Below are positions 7,343 through 14,396 of a DNA stretch of 17,709 nt, in pieces. Source of the DNA: Pseudomonadota bacterium. Its GTDB lineage: Bacteria; Myxococcota; Polyangia; Polyangiales; Polyangiaceae. The stretch covers positions 1 to 17,709 of the forward strand of contig JAEZYO010000489.1 in the NCBI GenBank assembly GCA_023419055.1. Reading direction: 5' to 3'. The translations under genes and the position numbers were made by a program. Positions within the stretch are counted from its first letter, which is position 1. Each line of letters begins with the position of its first letter. The notes below the pieces were generated by a model. The model worked only from the letters and a program-made list of their open reading frames with translations, was not told the origin of the DNA and ran no database searches.

Positions 7343-7615
7343 GTGCACACCGTCCAGAACAAGAAGAAGCTCGTAGCGCGGGTACGACGCATCCGCGGAC
7401 AGCTCGAAGCCGTCGAACGCGCGCTCGAGAACGAGGCCGAGTGCATCCAGGTGCTGCAGACGGTGACGTCGGCGCGAGGCGCCTTGAACGGCCTGGTCAG
7501 CGAGCTCATCGAGGGCCACCTCCGCACCCACGTGGTGGATCCGGCGCGAGCCAGCGCCGCCGAGCGGCGCGCCGTCGACGAAGTGGTCCAAGTGGTCAAG
7601 ACGTACCTGAAGTGA
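7343..7615 (+). CDS. dmeR: RcnR/CsoR-family Ni/Co-responsive repressor (DmeR-like)
   Basis: 90 residues from a GTG start, the usual length for the family. The all-helical fold is evident (LVARVRRIRGQLEAVERAL, ARGALNGLVSELIEGHLRTHV). The metal-site fingerprint is His2, Cys34, His59 and His63, which lines up one-for-one with E. coli RcnR His3, Cys35, His60 and His64, the Ni/Co site. A copper CsoR would have Cys at the last position, and a formaldehyde-sensing FrmR would lack the last His. It should bind DNA as a tetramer without metal and release it when Ni(II) or Co(II) binds. Only this start preserves His2, and there is no other Met. The exporter gene follows after 8 bp, and the operator lies just upstream, so it probably represses its own operon. 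Confidence 0.9.
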   Translation: MHTVQNKKKLVARVRRIRGQLEAVERALENEAECIQVLQTVTSARGALNGLVSELIEGHLRTHVVDPARASAAERRAVDEVVQVVKTYLK

Positions 7616-7623
7616 GGCGCTCC

Positions 7624-8574
7624 ATGAGGCAGGACGAACGGCAGGAATTCTTGGAAAGACTACGGCATTCGCACGATCACGGTGCCGCCATGGCCGAGCA
7701 CGAGACCAGGACGCGCTGGGTCGTCTCGTTGACGCTCGCGATGATGGTGACGGAGCTCGCGGTCGGATACGCCACGCACTCGCTCGCGCTCACCGCGGAC
7801 GGCTGGCACATGGCGACGCACGCCGGCGCGCTCGGCATGTCCGCGCTCGCGTACTGGTTCGCGCGCAGCCGCGCCGGCTCGAGCGCGTTCACGTTCGGCA
7901 CCGGCAAGGTGCACGCGCTCGCCGGCTACACCAGCGCGGTGACGCTCGCGCTCGTCGCGCTGTGGATGGTGCTCGAGTCCGTACAGCGCCTGTTCGCGCC
8001 GGAGCCCGTCGCCTACGCGCAGGCGCTCCCCGTCGCGCTGCTCGGGTTGGTCGTGAACCTCGTCAGCGTGAAGCTGCTCCACACGGAGTCTCATCACCAC
8101 GACCACGATCACGACGGCCACGATCACGACGGCCACGATCACGACCACAACCTGCGCGCCGCCTATTTCCACGTGCTCGCCGACGCCATGACGAGCCTGC
8201 TCGCGATTTTCGCGCTGCTCGGCGGGCGCTACTTCGGCTGGACCTTCCTCGACGCCGCGATGGGCATCGTCGGTGGGCTCGTGATCGCGCGCTGGAGCTA
8301 CGGCCTCTGCCGGGCGGCGGCCGGCGAGCTCCTCGACGTCCTCCCCTCGACCGACCTCGCGAAGAGCGTTCGCGACAAGCTGGAGACGGCTTTCGACGAG
8401 ACGCGCGTGGTGGATCTCCACTTGTGGAAGATCGGACCGCACGCTCGCGCCTGCATCGTCTCGCTCGCCGCCCGGTCTCCGGAAGCTCCGCTCACGTATC
8501 GAGAGGCCCTCGCCTCCGTCGCTCATTTCGAGCACCTGACGATCGAGGTCCACCCCCTGCCGAGGGCCAGCTGA
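7624..8574 (+). CDS. dmeF: CDF-family Ni/Co efflux transporter (DmeF-like)
   Basis: 316 residues, ATG 7624 with a GTGAGG Shine-Dalgarno overlapping the upstream stop. A His-containing cytoplasmic N-terminus (HSHDHG, 15-20) is followed by six predicted spans (about 33-53, 65-80, 98-122, 135-153, 178-200, 208-232). Helix 2 reads ADGWHMATHAGAL with H62 and H66 (HxxxH), and helix 5 has HVLAD with H183 and D187, together the transport site. Between spans 4 and 5 is a His/Asp loop (153-175) with HDHDG repeats. The C-terminal domain (about 240-316) contains LHLWKIGPH, as in CDF proteins. HxxxH in place of HxxxD is, as I recall, typical of the DmeF branch. It exports divalent metal in exchange for protons at the inner membrane. 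The RcnR-type partner points to Ni and Co rather than Zn. Confidence 0.88.
   Translation: MRQDERQEFLERLRHSHDHGAAMAEHETRTRWVVSLTLAMMVTELAVGYATHSLALTADGWHMATHAGALGMSALAYWFARSRAGSSAFTFGTGKVHALAGYTSAVTLALVALWMVLESVQRLFAPEPVAYAQALPVALLGLVVNLVSVKLLHTESHHHDHDHDGHDHDGHDHDHNLRAAYFHVLADAMTSLLAIFALLGGRYFGWTFLDAAMGIVGGLVIARWSYGLCRAAAGELLDVLPSTDLAKSVRDKLETAFDETRVVDLHLWKIGPHARACIVSLAARSPEAPLTYREALASVAHFEHLTIEVHPLPRAS
8104..8148 (+). repeat. 15-bp tandem repeat coding the His-rich loop
   Basis: CACGATCACGACGGC occurs at 8104-8118 and 8119-8133, then again with its last two bases changed (CACGATCACGACCAC) at 8134-8148. Each unit encodes HDHDG or HDHDH in the metal-binding loop of the exporter. Such in-frame repeats allow loop length to change by slippage without breaking the gene. 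Confidence 0.85.
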
Positions 8575-8589
8575 AAACGACGCGTCGAG

Positions 8590-9477
8590 CTACTCGGCCT
8601 CTGCGGACGCTACCTCGGCGAGCAACGCTTCGAAACGACGCCCGTACTCGACGTAGAGCGCGAGCCGAGCTTCGGCGTCGCCTTCACCGGCGCGCCCCTC
8701 GTGGAACACCACCTTCATGTGGGGCTCCATCGAGAACCCGCCGTCGTAGCCGGACGCCAGCAGATCTCGAACGATGCGGCGCACCTGCCCCTGCCCTTCG
8801 CCGGGGAAGGTGTAAGTCATCTGCTTCGAGCTCGGATCCCAGACGCCGTCTTTGACGTGGACGTACGCAATGTGCGCTCTCACGTGCCGGTAGAACTCCC
8901 ACGAGTCCTGCTTGGGATACGGCTCGGGCTTCGAGCGGTCGTCGCTGAACACCGGGTTGCCCGTGTCGAACACGAGCGCGAGGCCAGGCACGTTCTCGAC
9001 GAGCTCGAGCGTGAACGGGTAGCCCATCCCGCCGTAGTTCATGCAGTTCTCGTGCACGGGAGTGAGCCCCTCGTCGCGAAATAGCGCGCAGAGCTCGCGC
9101 AGGCGCCGGAAGCGCTCCTCCTTCATCTGCTCGCTCGGCGCGCGGCCTTCGAGCACCGCGAAGCTCATGATCCGCACGAGCCGGGTACCGAGCCGCTTCA
9201 TGCGCGGGATGGCCCGGCGCGCCTCGGCAAGCGAGCTGTCGAAGGGCTGGTCGATGCGCTTGCCCCAGTTGGCGATCGCCGAGCCGAAGCAGTTGATCTC
9301 GATGCCGGCGCGCTCGAGCTCGCTGCACACGAGCTCGAACTCCGCCTCGTCGAGGTCGTGCAGGTTCTTGCCGCCCACGTTGCGCGCCTCGATGTGCCTC
9401 CAGCCGAGCGCGCGCGTGGCTCGAATTTGTCCCTCCAAGTCGGGCGCTGCCTCGTCGGCGAACCCGGTCAGGTACAT
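8590..9477 (-). CDS. sugar phosphate isomerase/epimerase (xylose isomerase-like TIM barrel)
   Basis: 295 residues. ATG 9477 is chosen because GGAGAGG sits 6 bp upstream and the first beta strand (MYLTGFADEA) begins there; a longer frame upstream lacks both. The AP-endonuclease-2/xylose isomerase fold is shown by ordered putative metal ligands: E30 (WRHIEARN), H142-E143-N144 (VHENCMN), D171 (VFDTGNP), H207 and D210 (YVHVKDG) and E251 (SMEPH). These enzymes isomerise or epimerise sugars, inositols or keto-sugars, and the substrate cannot be read from the sequence. It is the last gene of a three-gene operon, 11 bp after the paralogous isomerase gene. It converges with the exporter gene, 15 bp away, with no terminator seen between them. 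Confidence 0.88.
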   Translation of the reverse strand: MYLTGFADEAAPDLEGQIRATRALGWRHIEARNVGGKNLHDLDEAEFELVCSELERAGIEINCFGSAIANWGKRIDQPFDSSLAEARRAIPRMKRLGTRLVRIMSFAVLEGRAPSEQMKEERFRRLRELCALFRDEGLTPVHENCMNYGGMGYPFTLELVENVPGLALVFDTGNPVFSDDRSKPEPYPKQDSWEFYRHVRAHIAYVHVKDGVWDPSSKQMTYTFPGEGQGQVRRIVRDLLASGYDGGFSMEPHMKVVFHEGRAGEGDAEARLALYVEYGRRFEALLAEVASAEAE

Positions 9478-9488
9478 GGCACCTCTCC

Positions 9489-10259
9489 TCAGGCGCTCGC
9501 GAGCCCGCTCAGGTAGGCGAGGCTCTGGCGAGCCGAGTCGAACGCGTCGACCTCGAAATCGGCGTCCTGCTCGATGATGAACCACTCACAGCCGCTCGCC
9601 TCGGCGGCCGCGACGATGCGGGGGAAGTCGAGGTTGCCGTTGCCGAGCTCGGCGATGCGCGGCTTGTTGTCCGTGTTGATCCCGTAGTCCTTGAGGTGCA
9701 CGAGCGGCAGGCGACCCTCGAGGCGCTCGCACCAGGCCACCGGATCGGAGCCGCCGGCCTGCACCCAGTACACGTCGATCTCGCCCTGCAAGAAGCGCGG
9801 ATCGGTCTCGGCGTAGAGGATCTCGAGCAGCGGACGGCGACCGGCCTTTTTGAACTCGATCGCGTGGTTGTGATACGTGAGCCGGATCCCGGCTCGGGCG
9901 AGCTTCTCACCCGAACGGTTGAGCGCGCTCGCGAGGGACTTCGCGTCGGACTCGCCGGTGAGCGGCACGTGCGGGTAGGCGTAGGAGGTGTCCTTGCAGC
10001 CGAACACGCCCAGCGTCTCCACGACCTCCTCCGGGTTCTCGATGATCGTCTTCCCGGCCTCGTGGGTGGCGCAGACGCGGATGCCCTCGCCGTCGCAGAT
10101 GCGCTTGAGCTCGGCCGTCGGGATCGGGCCCTGGCCGCTCATCTGCACGTTGCGGTACCCCATCTCGCGCAGCCGTTTCATGCTCGCCGCGAAGCTCGCG
10201 GCGTCTTTCAGGTGGGCGCGCACGGTCCAGAGCTGGAGCGCAATCTGATCTCGTTTCAT
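9489..10259 (-). CDS. sugar phosphate isomerase/epimerase, second copy type
   Basis: 256 residues, a shorter TIM barrel of the same superfamily as the next gene but clearly divergent from it. Visible landmarks: IALQLWTVR (strand 1, 6-14), GYRNVQMSG (34-42), CATHEAG (63-69), LTYHNHAIEF (127-136, the metal-binding HNH segment), QGEIDVYWVQ (158-167), PLVHLKDYG (185-193) and WFIIEQDAD (226-234, final Glu). The LTYHNHxxEF form is typical of isomerases that travel with Gfo/Idh/MocA oxidoreductases. The ATG overlaps the stop of the oxidoreductase gene by four bases (ATGA, 10259-10256), so the two should be made in a fixed ratio and probably act on the same sugar. Substrate unknown. Confidence 0.88.
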   Translation of the reverse strand: MKRDQIALQLWTVRAHLKDAASFAASMKRLREMGYRNVQMSGQGPIPTAELKRICDGEGIRVCATHEAGKTIIENPEEVVETLGVFGCKDTSYAYPHVPLTGESDAKSLASALNRSGEKLARAGIRLTYHNHAIEFKKAGRRPLLEILYAETDPRFLQGEIDVYWVQAGGSDPVAWCERLEGRLPLVHLKDYGINTDNKPRIAELGNGNLDFPRIVAAAEASGCEWFIIEQDADFEVDAFDSARQSLAYLSGLASA

Positions 10260-11404
10260 GGGTTCGGGCCTCGGCCTTTCTTGGACTTGGAGATGAGCTC
10301 ACGGAGCTTTTCTTCGTACGCGCGAGCATCGAGCGGTAGCTCGACGGTCCGCGCCTCGAGCGAGGAGAAGAGCATGGCGTTCGCGAGCTCGACGCTGCGG
10401 ATCCCCTCGACCGCGGGGGCGATCAACGTCGAGTCGGCGCGCAGCGCGTCGACGAAGTTCTGCAGGATGCCGACGTGCTGAGGGCCGCTGTCGTCGAACG
10501 CGAACGCTTGCTCCTCGACCTTCGGCCCCGCGTAAAACTCGCTCGTGCTGCGCCCGAACGCCGCGGCAGACTCTTCATTTCGGTAGAAGCGCAGGCCGCC
10601 GTCCTCGACGACGACCTTGCCGAGATCGCCCGCGACCTCCAGCCGATTCGTGCCGGGAGACTCACCCGTCGTCGTGACGAACACGCCGGTCGCGCCGCTC
10701 TCGTACTCGAAGTACGCGGTGACCTGATCCTCGACCTCGATGTCGTGGAAGCGGCCGAACCCGCAGAAGGCGCGGACGCGCGCCGGCATCCCGAACAGCC
10801 ACTGCCAAAGATCGATCTGGTGCGGCGATTGGTTGAGCAAGACGCCTCCGCCCTCGCCCGCCCAGGTCGCGCGCCAGCCACCGCTGCGATAGTAGGCTTC
10901 GGTCCGGAACCAGTTGGTGATGATCCAGTTCACTCGACGGAGCTCGCCGAGCTTCCCTCCGTCGATCAGCGACTTGAGCGTGACGTAGCGCGGGTCGGTG
11001 CGCTGATTGAACATCTCCGCGAAAATCTGGCTGCGCTTCGGTCGCCGCTCGTACGCCTGGAGCATCCGCTCGGCGTCCGCCTTGTGTACGGCGAGCGGCT
11101 TCTCCACCAGAACGGAGAGCCCCGACTCGAGCCCGCGCACGGCGCTGTTCGGATGATCGTAGTGAGGGGTCGCAACGACGAGCGCGTCGGCGATCTCGGC
11201 CTCGAGCAAGCCGTCGAGCGTGATGAAGCGCTCCACTCCCTCGAAGCGCTCGAGCGCCTTCGGGTCGATGTCGCACACGGCGCTCAGGCGCGCACCCGAC
11301 ACCTTGCCCTCGGCGAGGTTCTTGGCGTGCACGCTGCCCATCGCGCCCACGCCGACCACGGCCAGACTGAGCGCCGTCCGCTCCTCGGAGTTCGGCTCGT
11401 TCAC
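10256..11404 (-). CDS. Gfo/Idh/MocA-family NAD(P)-dependent oxidoreductase
   Basis: 382 residues from GTG 11404. The N-terminal Rossmann fold has GVGAMGSVHAKNL (18-30), DALVVATPHYDH (73-84) and the catalytic EKPL (101-104). The C-terminal substrate domain has GGWRATWAGEGGGVLLNQ (175-192) and H195/D198 in SPHQIDLW, the family's active-site pattern. It should oxidise or reduce a sugar or inositol hydroxyl, commonly at C3, with a tightly held nicotinamide cofactor. It is the first gene of the operon with two isomerase-like proteins, which suggests oxidation followed by rearrangement or cleavage of a sugar. The upstream gap to the PIN pseudogene is 63 bp and must hold the promoter; I saw no convincing -35/-10 pair there. 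Confidence 0.92.
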   Translation of the reverse strand: MNEPNSEERTALSLAVVGVGAMGSVHAKNLAEGKVSGARLSAVCDIDPKALERFEGVERFITLDGLLEAEIADALVVATPHYDHPNSAVRGLESGLSVLVEKPLAVHKADAERMLQAYERRPKRSQIFAEMFNQRTDPRYVTLKSLIDGGKLGELRRVNWIITNWFRTEAYYRSGGWRATWAGEGGGVLLNQSPHQIDLWQWLFGMPARVRAFCGFGRFHDIEVEDQVTAYFEYESGATGVFVTTTGESPGTNRLEVAGDLGKVVVEDGGLRFYRNEESAAAFGRSTSEFYAGPKVEEQAFAFDDSGPQHVGILQNFVDALRADSTLIAPAVEGIRSVELANAMLFSSLEARTVELPLDARAYEEKLRELISKSKKGRGPNP

Positions 11405-11467
11405 GGTCGCGCGAACCTACCCTGCGCTCGCTGGGAGGGCCAGGCTGCGCCGCGAGTTCAGCGCGAT

Positions 11468-11888
11468 TTACGACAACCGGAGCAGGTTTTGGAACGGTTT
11501 GCGCGACTTCCACCGGTAGGTACGAAAGGCGCGCGTGTCGGTCGAGACGATGCGGCCCGAGCCGAGCTCCTCGGCGAGGATCACGAGCGACGCGTCCGCG
11601 AGATCCATCGGAAGATCAGCGTACTTTCGCACGAGCGCGGACACGCGCGGCAGGTGCGCCCGAAGACAGATCGAAGATGCGGAACGCGCCCGCGGCCCCC
11701 CGCTCCACGAAGCGCTCGGCCGTAGGCACGCCGAGCCGAGTCGCCAGCAGGTGACACGTCTCCGTCAGGACGGGCCAGGTGGTGACGAGCTCTTCCCGAA
11801 TGCCTCTGAGCGCGGCGCTAGCCTTCTCGTGATGCCGATCTGCCCTATTGGCGAGCGCCAACCAGAAGCCCGTGTCGGCGATGATCAT
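11468..11888 (-). pseudogene. PIN-domain toxin (VapC-like) with frameshift
   Basis: The frame starting ATG 11888 reads MIIADTGFWLALANRAD and continues as a PIN domain (catalytic D5, and E43 in VLTETCHLL) to IFDLSSG, then leaves the domain and stops after 90 residues (TGA 11616-11618). The missing C-terminal half is in the next frame: LPRVSALVRKYADLPMDLADASLVILA, then STDTRAF and a TAA at 11468-11470. It carries the other two acidic residues (in DLADAS and STDTR). Removing one base from the CCC at 11659-11661 restores a full domain of about 139 residues. The broken product lacks half the Mg-binding site and should be inactive as an RNase. Its start overlaps the antitoxin stop by four bases, the standard toxin-antitoxin arrangement. 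A sequencing error is the alternative. Confidence 0.8.
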
Positions 11889-12139
11889 CTGGCGGTCTTT
11901 CGGCCGAGCGAACGATTGAGCTCCGCCTTGTAGCTCGCGGAAAGATCGGCGGAGCCTTCCGCGCAACCTACGAAATCCGCCAGCAGGAGCGCTGGCTCTG
12001 CTGCGCGCGACACTTCCTCGTAGTAGCGCTCGACCGACGCCTTCAACACCTCGGTGGTCGACTGCCCCGTGCGTTCTCGAAGGTACTTGACCTTCCTGGC
12101 CAGCTCCGTGTCGACGCGGGCGTTGAGACGTTGTGTCAT
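11885..12139 (-). CDS. ribbon-helix-helix antitoxin
   Basis: 84 residues from ATG 12139. The N-terminal RLNARVDTELARKVKYLRE followed by GQSTTEVLKASVERYYEEV is a ribbon-helix-helix DNA-binding fold (CopG/ParD/VapB-like): one strand then two helices. The C-terminal 35 residues, rich in Ala and acidic residues, would wrap the toxin. The stop overlaps the PIN toxin start (ATGA, 11888-11885). A perfect palindrome covers its own start codon, as expected for autorepression. The open frame extends further upstream into the reductase gene, but that part is the reductase's coding DNA in another frame. The gene looks intact although its toxin does not. Confidence 0.85.
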   Translation of the reverse strand: MTQRLNARVDTELARKVKYLRERTGQSTTEVLKASVERYYEEVSRAAEPALLLADFVGCAEGSADLSASYKAELNRSLGRKTAR

Positions 12140-12154
12140 ACGGATCGTATGACA
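12134..12154. promoter_or_regulatory. palindromic operator over antitoxin start
   Basis: TGTCATAC-GGATC-GTATGACA: perfect 8-bp arms with a 5-bp centre. It covers the first two codons of the antitoxin and 15 bp upstream. Ribbon-helix-helix antitoxins bind such sites as dimers of dimers and repress their own operon. The symmetry is directly visible; the binding is inferred. Confidence 0.65.
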
Positions 12155-12182
12155 GCCGCCTGGACGAGCGTCGAGTCGCGCA

Positions 12183-12893
12183 TCAATAGCCCTCGGCCAG
12201 GATCCTACCGGGGGGCACGCCGGCCTCGTCGACGAGCAGGCGCCCGCAGGCTTCGACCATGTCCTTGGTTCCGCACAGGAAGACGCTCGGGTCACGCAGG
12301 TCGCGCGCGAGTGAGATCACGTGCTCCTGAACGCGACCGCGGAGACCGGACCAGGTCTCGTCGGGCTGACTCAGGGTACAGAGAAATCGAAAGTGCTCGT
12401 GGCGGCGCGCGAGCGCTTCGAGCTCGAGGCGCCACAAGATGTCGGGTTGCCGGCGGAACCCTGCGAGCAGGGTGATGTCCGCGACGTCGTCCACCCCGTC
12501 GAGCCGCGCCTGCAGGAGCGCGCGAAGCGGCGCGACGCCCGTCCCGGCGCCGACCAGGAGCGCGGAGCTTCCGGCGGGCGACCAGATCATGCGCCCGTAC
12601 GGCCCGGCGAGCAGCAGCTCCGCGCCGACGGGTAACGGCGCGAGCAGCTCGCGGCCGCTCCCGGTACCGATCGCGAGATCGAACTCACCGGGTGCGCGCA
12701 CGTCGGGAGCCGAGGCGATCGAGTACGGCAGCGGCAAGTCGGGAGCGCTCGGCGCGAAGAGCTCCACGTACTGACCCGGCGCCCACACGAATGGGCCGTC
12801 GCCCTCGACGCGAAAACGATAAGCGCAAACGTTCGGGGTGAGAGTGTCGCGCGCGAGCAGGCGGACCAACCGGCGAGGCAAGGGGTTGCTCAC
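12183..12893 (-). CDS. FAD/NAD(P)-binding oxidoreductase (ferredoxin reductase-like)
   Basis: 236 residues from GTG 12893. The flavin domain has APGQYVELF (38-46) and LPYSIAS (55-61), where the usual Arg of the RxYS flavin motif is replaced by Pro-Leu-Pro. The NAD(P) domain has LLVGAGTGVAPLRALLQ (112-128) and VFLCGTKDMV (204-213), the CGxxxM-type motif. There is no [2Fe-2S] cluster domain, so it needs an external electron carrier. It resembles the reductase part of phenol hydroxylase or ferredoxin-NADP reductase families; the partner is not in the window. An upstream ATG at 13028 would add 45 residues but overlaps the divergent gene's ATG in a shared CATG, and the added sequence is not family-like, so the GTG is preferred. 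Confidence 0.85.
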   Translation of the reverse strand: MSNPLPRRLVRLLARDTLTPNVCAYRFRVEGDGPFVWAPGQYVELFAPSAPDLPLPYSIASAPDVRAPGEFDLAIGTGSGRELLAPLPVGAELLLAGPYGRMIWSPAGSSALLVGAGTGVAPLRALLQARLDGVDDVADITLLAGFRRQPDILWRLELEALARRHEHFRFLCTLSQPDETWSGLRGRVQEHVISLARDLRDPSVFLCGTKDMVEACGRLLVDEAGVPPGRILAEGY

Positions 12894-12905
12894 GGGGATT
12901 TCGGA

Positions 12906-12934
12906 ATCAATGAGCTTAGCGTCCGGCGCGTCAA
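12906..12934 (-). promoter_or_regulatory. possible promoter of the reductase gene
   Basis: On the minus strand, TTGACG (12934-12929) is followed after 17 bp by ATTGAT (12911-12906). The -35 box is near consensus and the -10 box is weak. The predicted start is about 6 bp before the GTG, giving a very short leader. Confidence 0.3.
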
Positions 12935-13026
12935 GTCGGTGGTTCTGCTCGGCCGGCCCGACTCTCTCCCACGAACTCCGGGCCTCGAGCGCCGCGGGCG
13001 GGTAAGCTTCCGTCGGGACCTGGCTC

Positions 13027-13686
13027 ATGAACTTCTTCGGGCACGCCGCCGTGGCGACCGACTTCGAACGCGACCCCGCGTTCATCCTGGGCTCCATGCT
13101 GCCCGACTTCTGCAGCATGCTCGGCGCTCGCCCGCCTGCGCTGCACGACTCGCGGCTGATCGCCGGAGTACGGCTCCACCACGCGACCGATCTCGTCTTC
13201 CACGAGCTCGAGGCGTTTCAGCGCCTGTCGCGTGACGCGCACAAGAGCTTGCTCGCGCTAGGCCTCGGCCGAGGCGCCGCACGCGCCGTCGCTCACATCG
13301 GCGTGGAGCTCATGATCGACGACGTGCTCGCCGAACGACAGGTTCTACACTCAGCGTACATTTCCGCGCTCGAAATCAGCCGTGATCGAGACGTGGCTCG
13401 AGCGATCGAGTTCGAGCGGAGCGAGCACGAACGCTTCAGCTTCTTGATGGAGCGCTTGCTCGAACGCGGCGTCGTAGCAAATCCCCCCGCTTCCCTGCTC
13501 GCCGAGCGCTTGCGGAGAGCGCTGGCAGCCCGACCGAGGCTCGCGTTCTCCACGGACGAGACGCTGCTCGTCGAGGAATGGATTGTGCAAGCGCAGCCGG
13601 ATGTCGTAGCATCCGTTCCGGCATTGACCGCAGCGCTGCTCGACCAGCTCCATCGCGCCATGGCCGGCTCGCCGGCCTCACGATGA
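13027..13686 (+). CDS. ACP phosphodiesterase-like protein (AcpH/DUF479 type)
   Basis: 219 residues. MNFFGHAAVA followed by ILGSMLPDFCSM (20-31) and IAGVRLHHATDLVFHELEAF (45-64) matches the N-terminus of AcpH (MNFLAH...GNLLADF...G..MHR.ID). VELMIDDVLAER (93-104) corresponds to the metal-site helix with its conserved Asp. AcpH removes phosphopantetheine from acyl carrier protein. Identity to the E. coli enzyme looks low, so an HD-like hydrolase of unknown substrate is the safe call. Predicted all-helical and cytoplasmic, with no signal peptide. It diverges from the reductase gene across a 133-bp gap. Myxobacteria have many carrier-protein systems, but nothing local ties it to one. Confidence 0.65.
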   Translation: MNFFGHAAVATDFERDPAFILGSMLPDFCSMLGARPPALHDSRLIAGVRLHHATDLVFHELEAFQRLSRDAHKSLLALGLGRGAARAVAHIGVELMIDDVLAERQVLHSAYISALEISRDRDVARAIEFERSEHERFSFLMERLLERGVVANPPASLLAERLRRALAARPRLAFSTDETLLVEEWIVQAQPDVVASVPALTAALLDQLHRAMAGSPASR

Positions 13687-13741
13687 GCTGCCTTCGTAAA
13701 AACCCCGAGCTACGGCAACTCACAGAGCACACTGAGCAGAC

Positions 13742-14377
13742 ATGAAGAACGCGAGGCTCCTCTCTCGTCCCCTCACCGCCCTTCTCGCGACCGCAGCCTT
13801 CGGGGTTGCGTTCATCGCGTCGAGTAGCGCGAGCGCGCAGATCAAGCAGCCCGGCGCGCACCCGCGTTACTCGGTGGAGCTCGATCCGCACCTCGTCCTC
13901 GCCTGGGACGGCCCGTTCAACAATCACTTCGACGACGAAGGCTTCGGTCTCGGTTTTCGGGCGACGATCCCCATCATCGAACAAGGCCCGATCACGAAGA
14001 TCAACAACAGCCTCGGCATCGGCTTCGGCGGCGATTTCATCTTCTACGGTGACGGGCACTGCCGCTACCGCCGCTGGGACTTCGACGACGACTGCAGCGG
14101 CACTTCGCTCTACCTGCCGGTGGTCGCGCAGTGGAACTTCTGGCTCACGAAGTCGATCAGCGTCTTCGGCGAGCCCGGGCTCGCCATTCGGTACTCGAGC
14201 CTGCACCGCGAGTACCCTTGCGGCCCGGACGGCTTTTGCGAGGACGACGATACCGACCTCGATTTCATCCCGTTCGTCCTCTGGGGCGGCGGCCGCTTCC
14301 TGGTCGGCGACAACGTCGGGATCACCGTGCGCCTGGGCTGGCCTTACCTGGGGGTCGGCGTAGGGTTCCTGATCTGA
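13742..14377 (+). CDS. small outer-membrane beta-barrel-like protein
   Basis: 211 residues. A long signal peptide with a hydrophobic core at 11-26 has a likely cleavage after ASA (32). The mature part alternates aromatic and small residues in strand-length blocks (YSVELDPHLVLAWDG, GFGLGFRATIPII, SLGIGFGGDFIFYG, SISVFGEPGLAIRY, NVGITVRLGWPYLG) and ends VGVGFLI, as in eight-stranded barrels of the OmpA/OmpW type. Two extracellular-type acidic loops each carry a Cys pair (C107/C118 and C160/C166) that could form disulfides. Function unknown; similar proteins are common in myxobacterial outer membranes. It lies 55 bp after the AcpH-like gene and 19 bp before the GntR regulator, with which it may be co-transcribed. 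Confidence 0.8.
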   Translation: MKNARLLSRPLTALLATAAFGVAFIASSSASAQIKQPGAHPRYSVELDPHLVLAWDGPFNNHFDDEGFGLGFRATIPIIEQGPITKINNSLGIGFGGDFIFYGDGHCRYRRWDFDDDCSGTSLYLPVVAQWNFWLTKSISVFGEPGLAIRYSSLHREYPCGPDGFCEDDDTDLDFIPFVLWGGGRFLVGDNVGITVRLGWPYLGVGVGFLI

Positions 14378-14396
14378 TAGGGTGACGTAACGAGAC

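Noticed and set aside
7441..7623. N-terminal extension of the CDF exporter by about 60 residues
   Set aside because: It overlaps the repressor gene in another frame and lacks family features. ATG 7624 has a Shine-Dalgarno and begins the normal N-terminus.
8104..8148. Short repeat array considered as CRISPR
   Set aside because: The repeats are contiguous, in frame, without spacers, and encode the His-rich loop of the exporter.
8579..8588. CGACGCGTCG palindrome between the exporter and isomerase genes, considered as a terminator
   Set aside because: No loop and no T-tract on either strand; too short for an intrinsic terminator.
10475..11725. A 416-codon plus-strand frame opposite the oxidoreductase gene
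   Set aside because: The opposite strand encodes a textbook Gfo/Idh/MocA protein with EKP and GGWR motifs; this frame has no domain.
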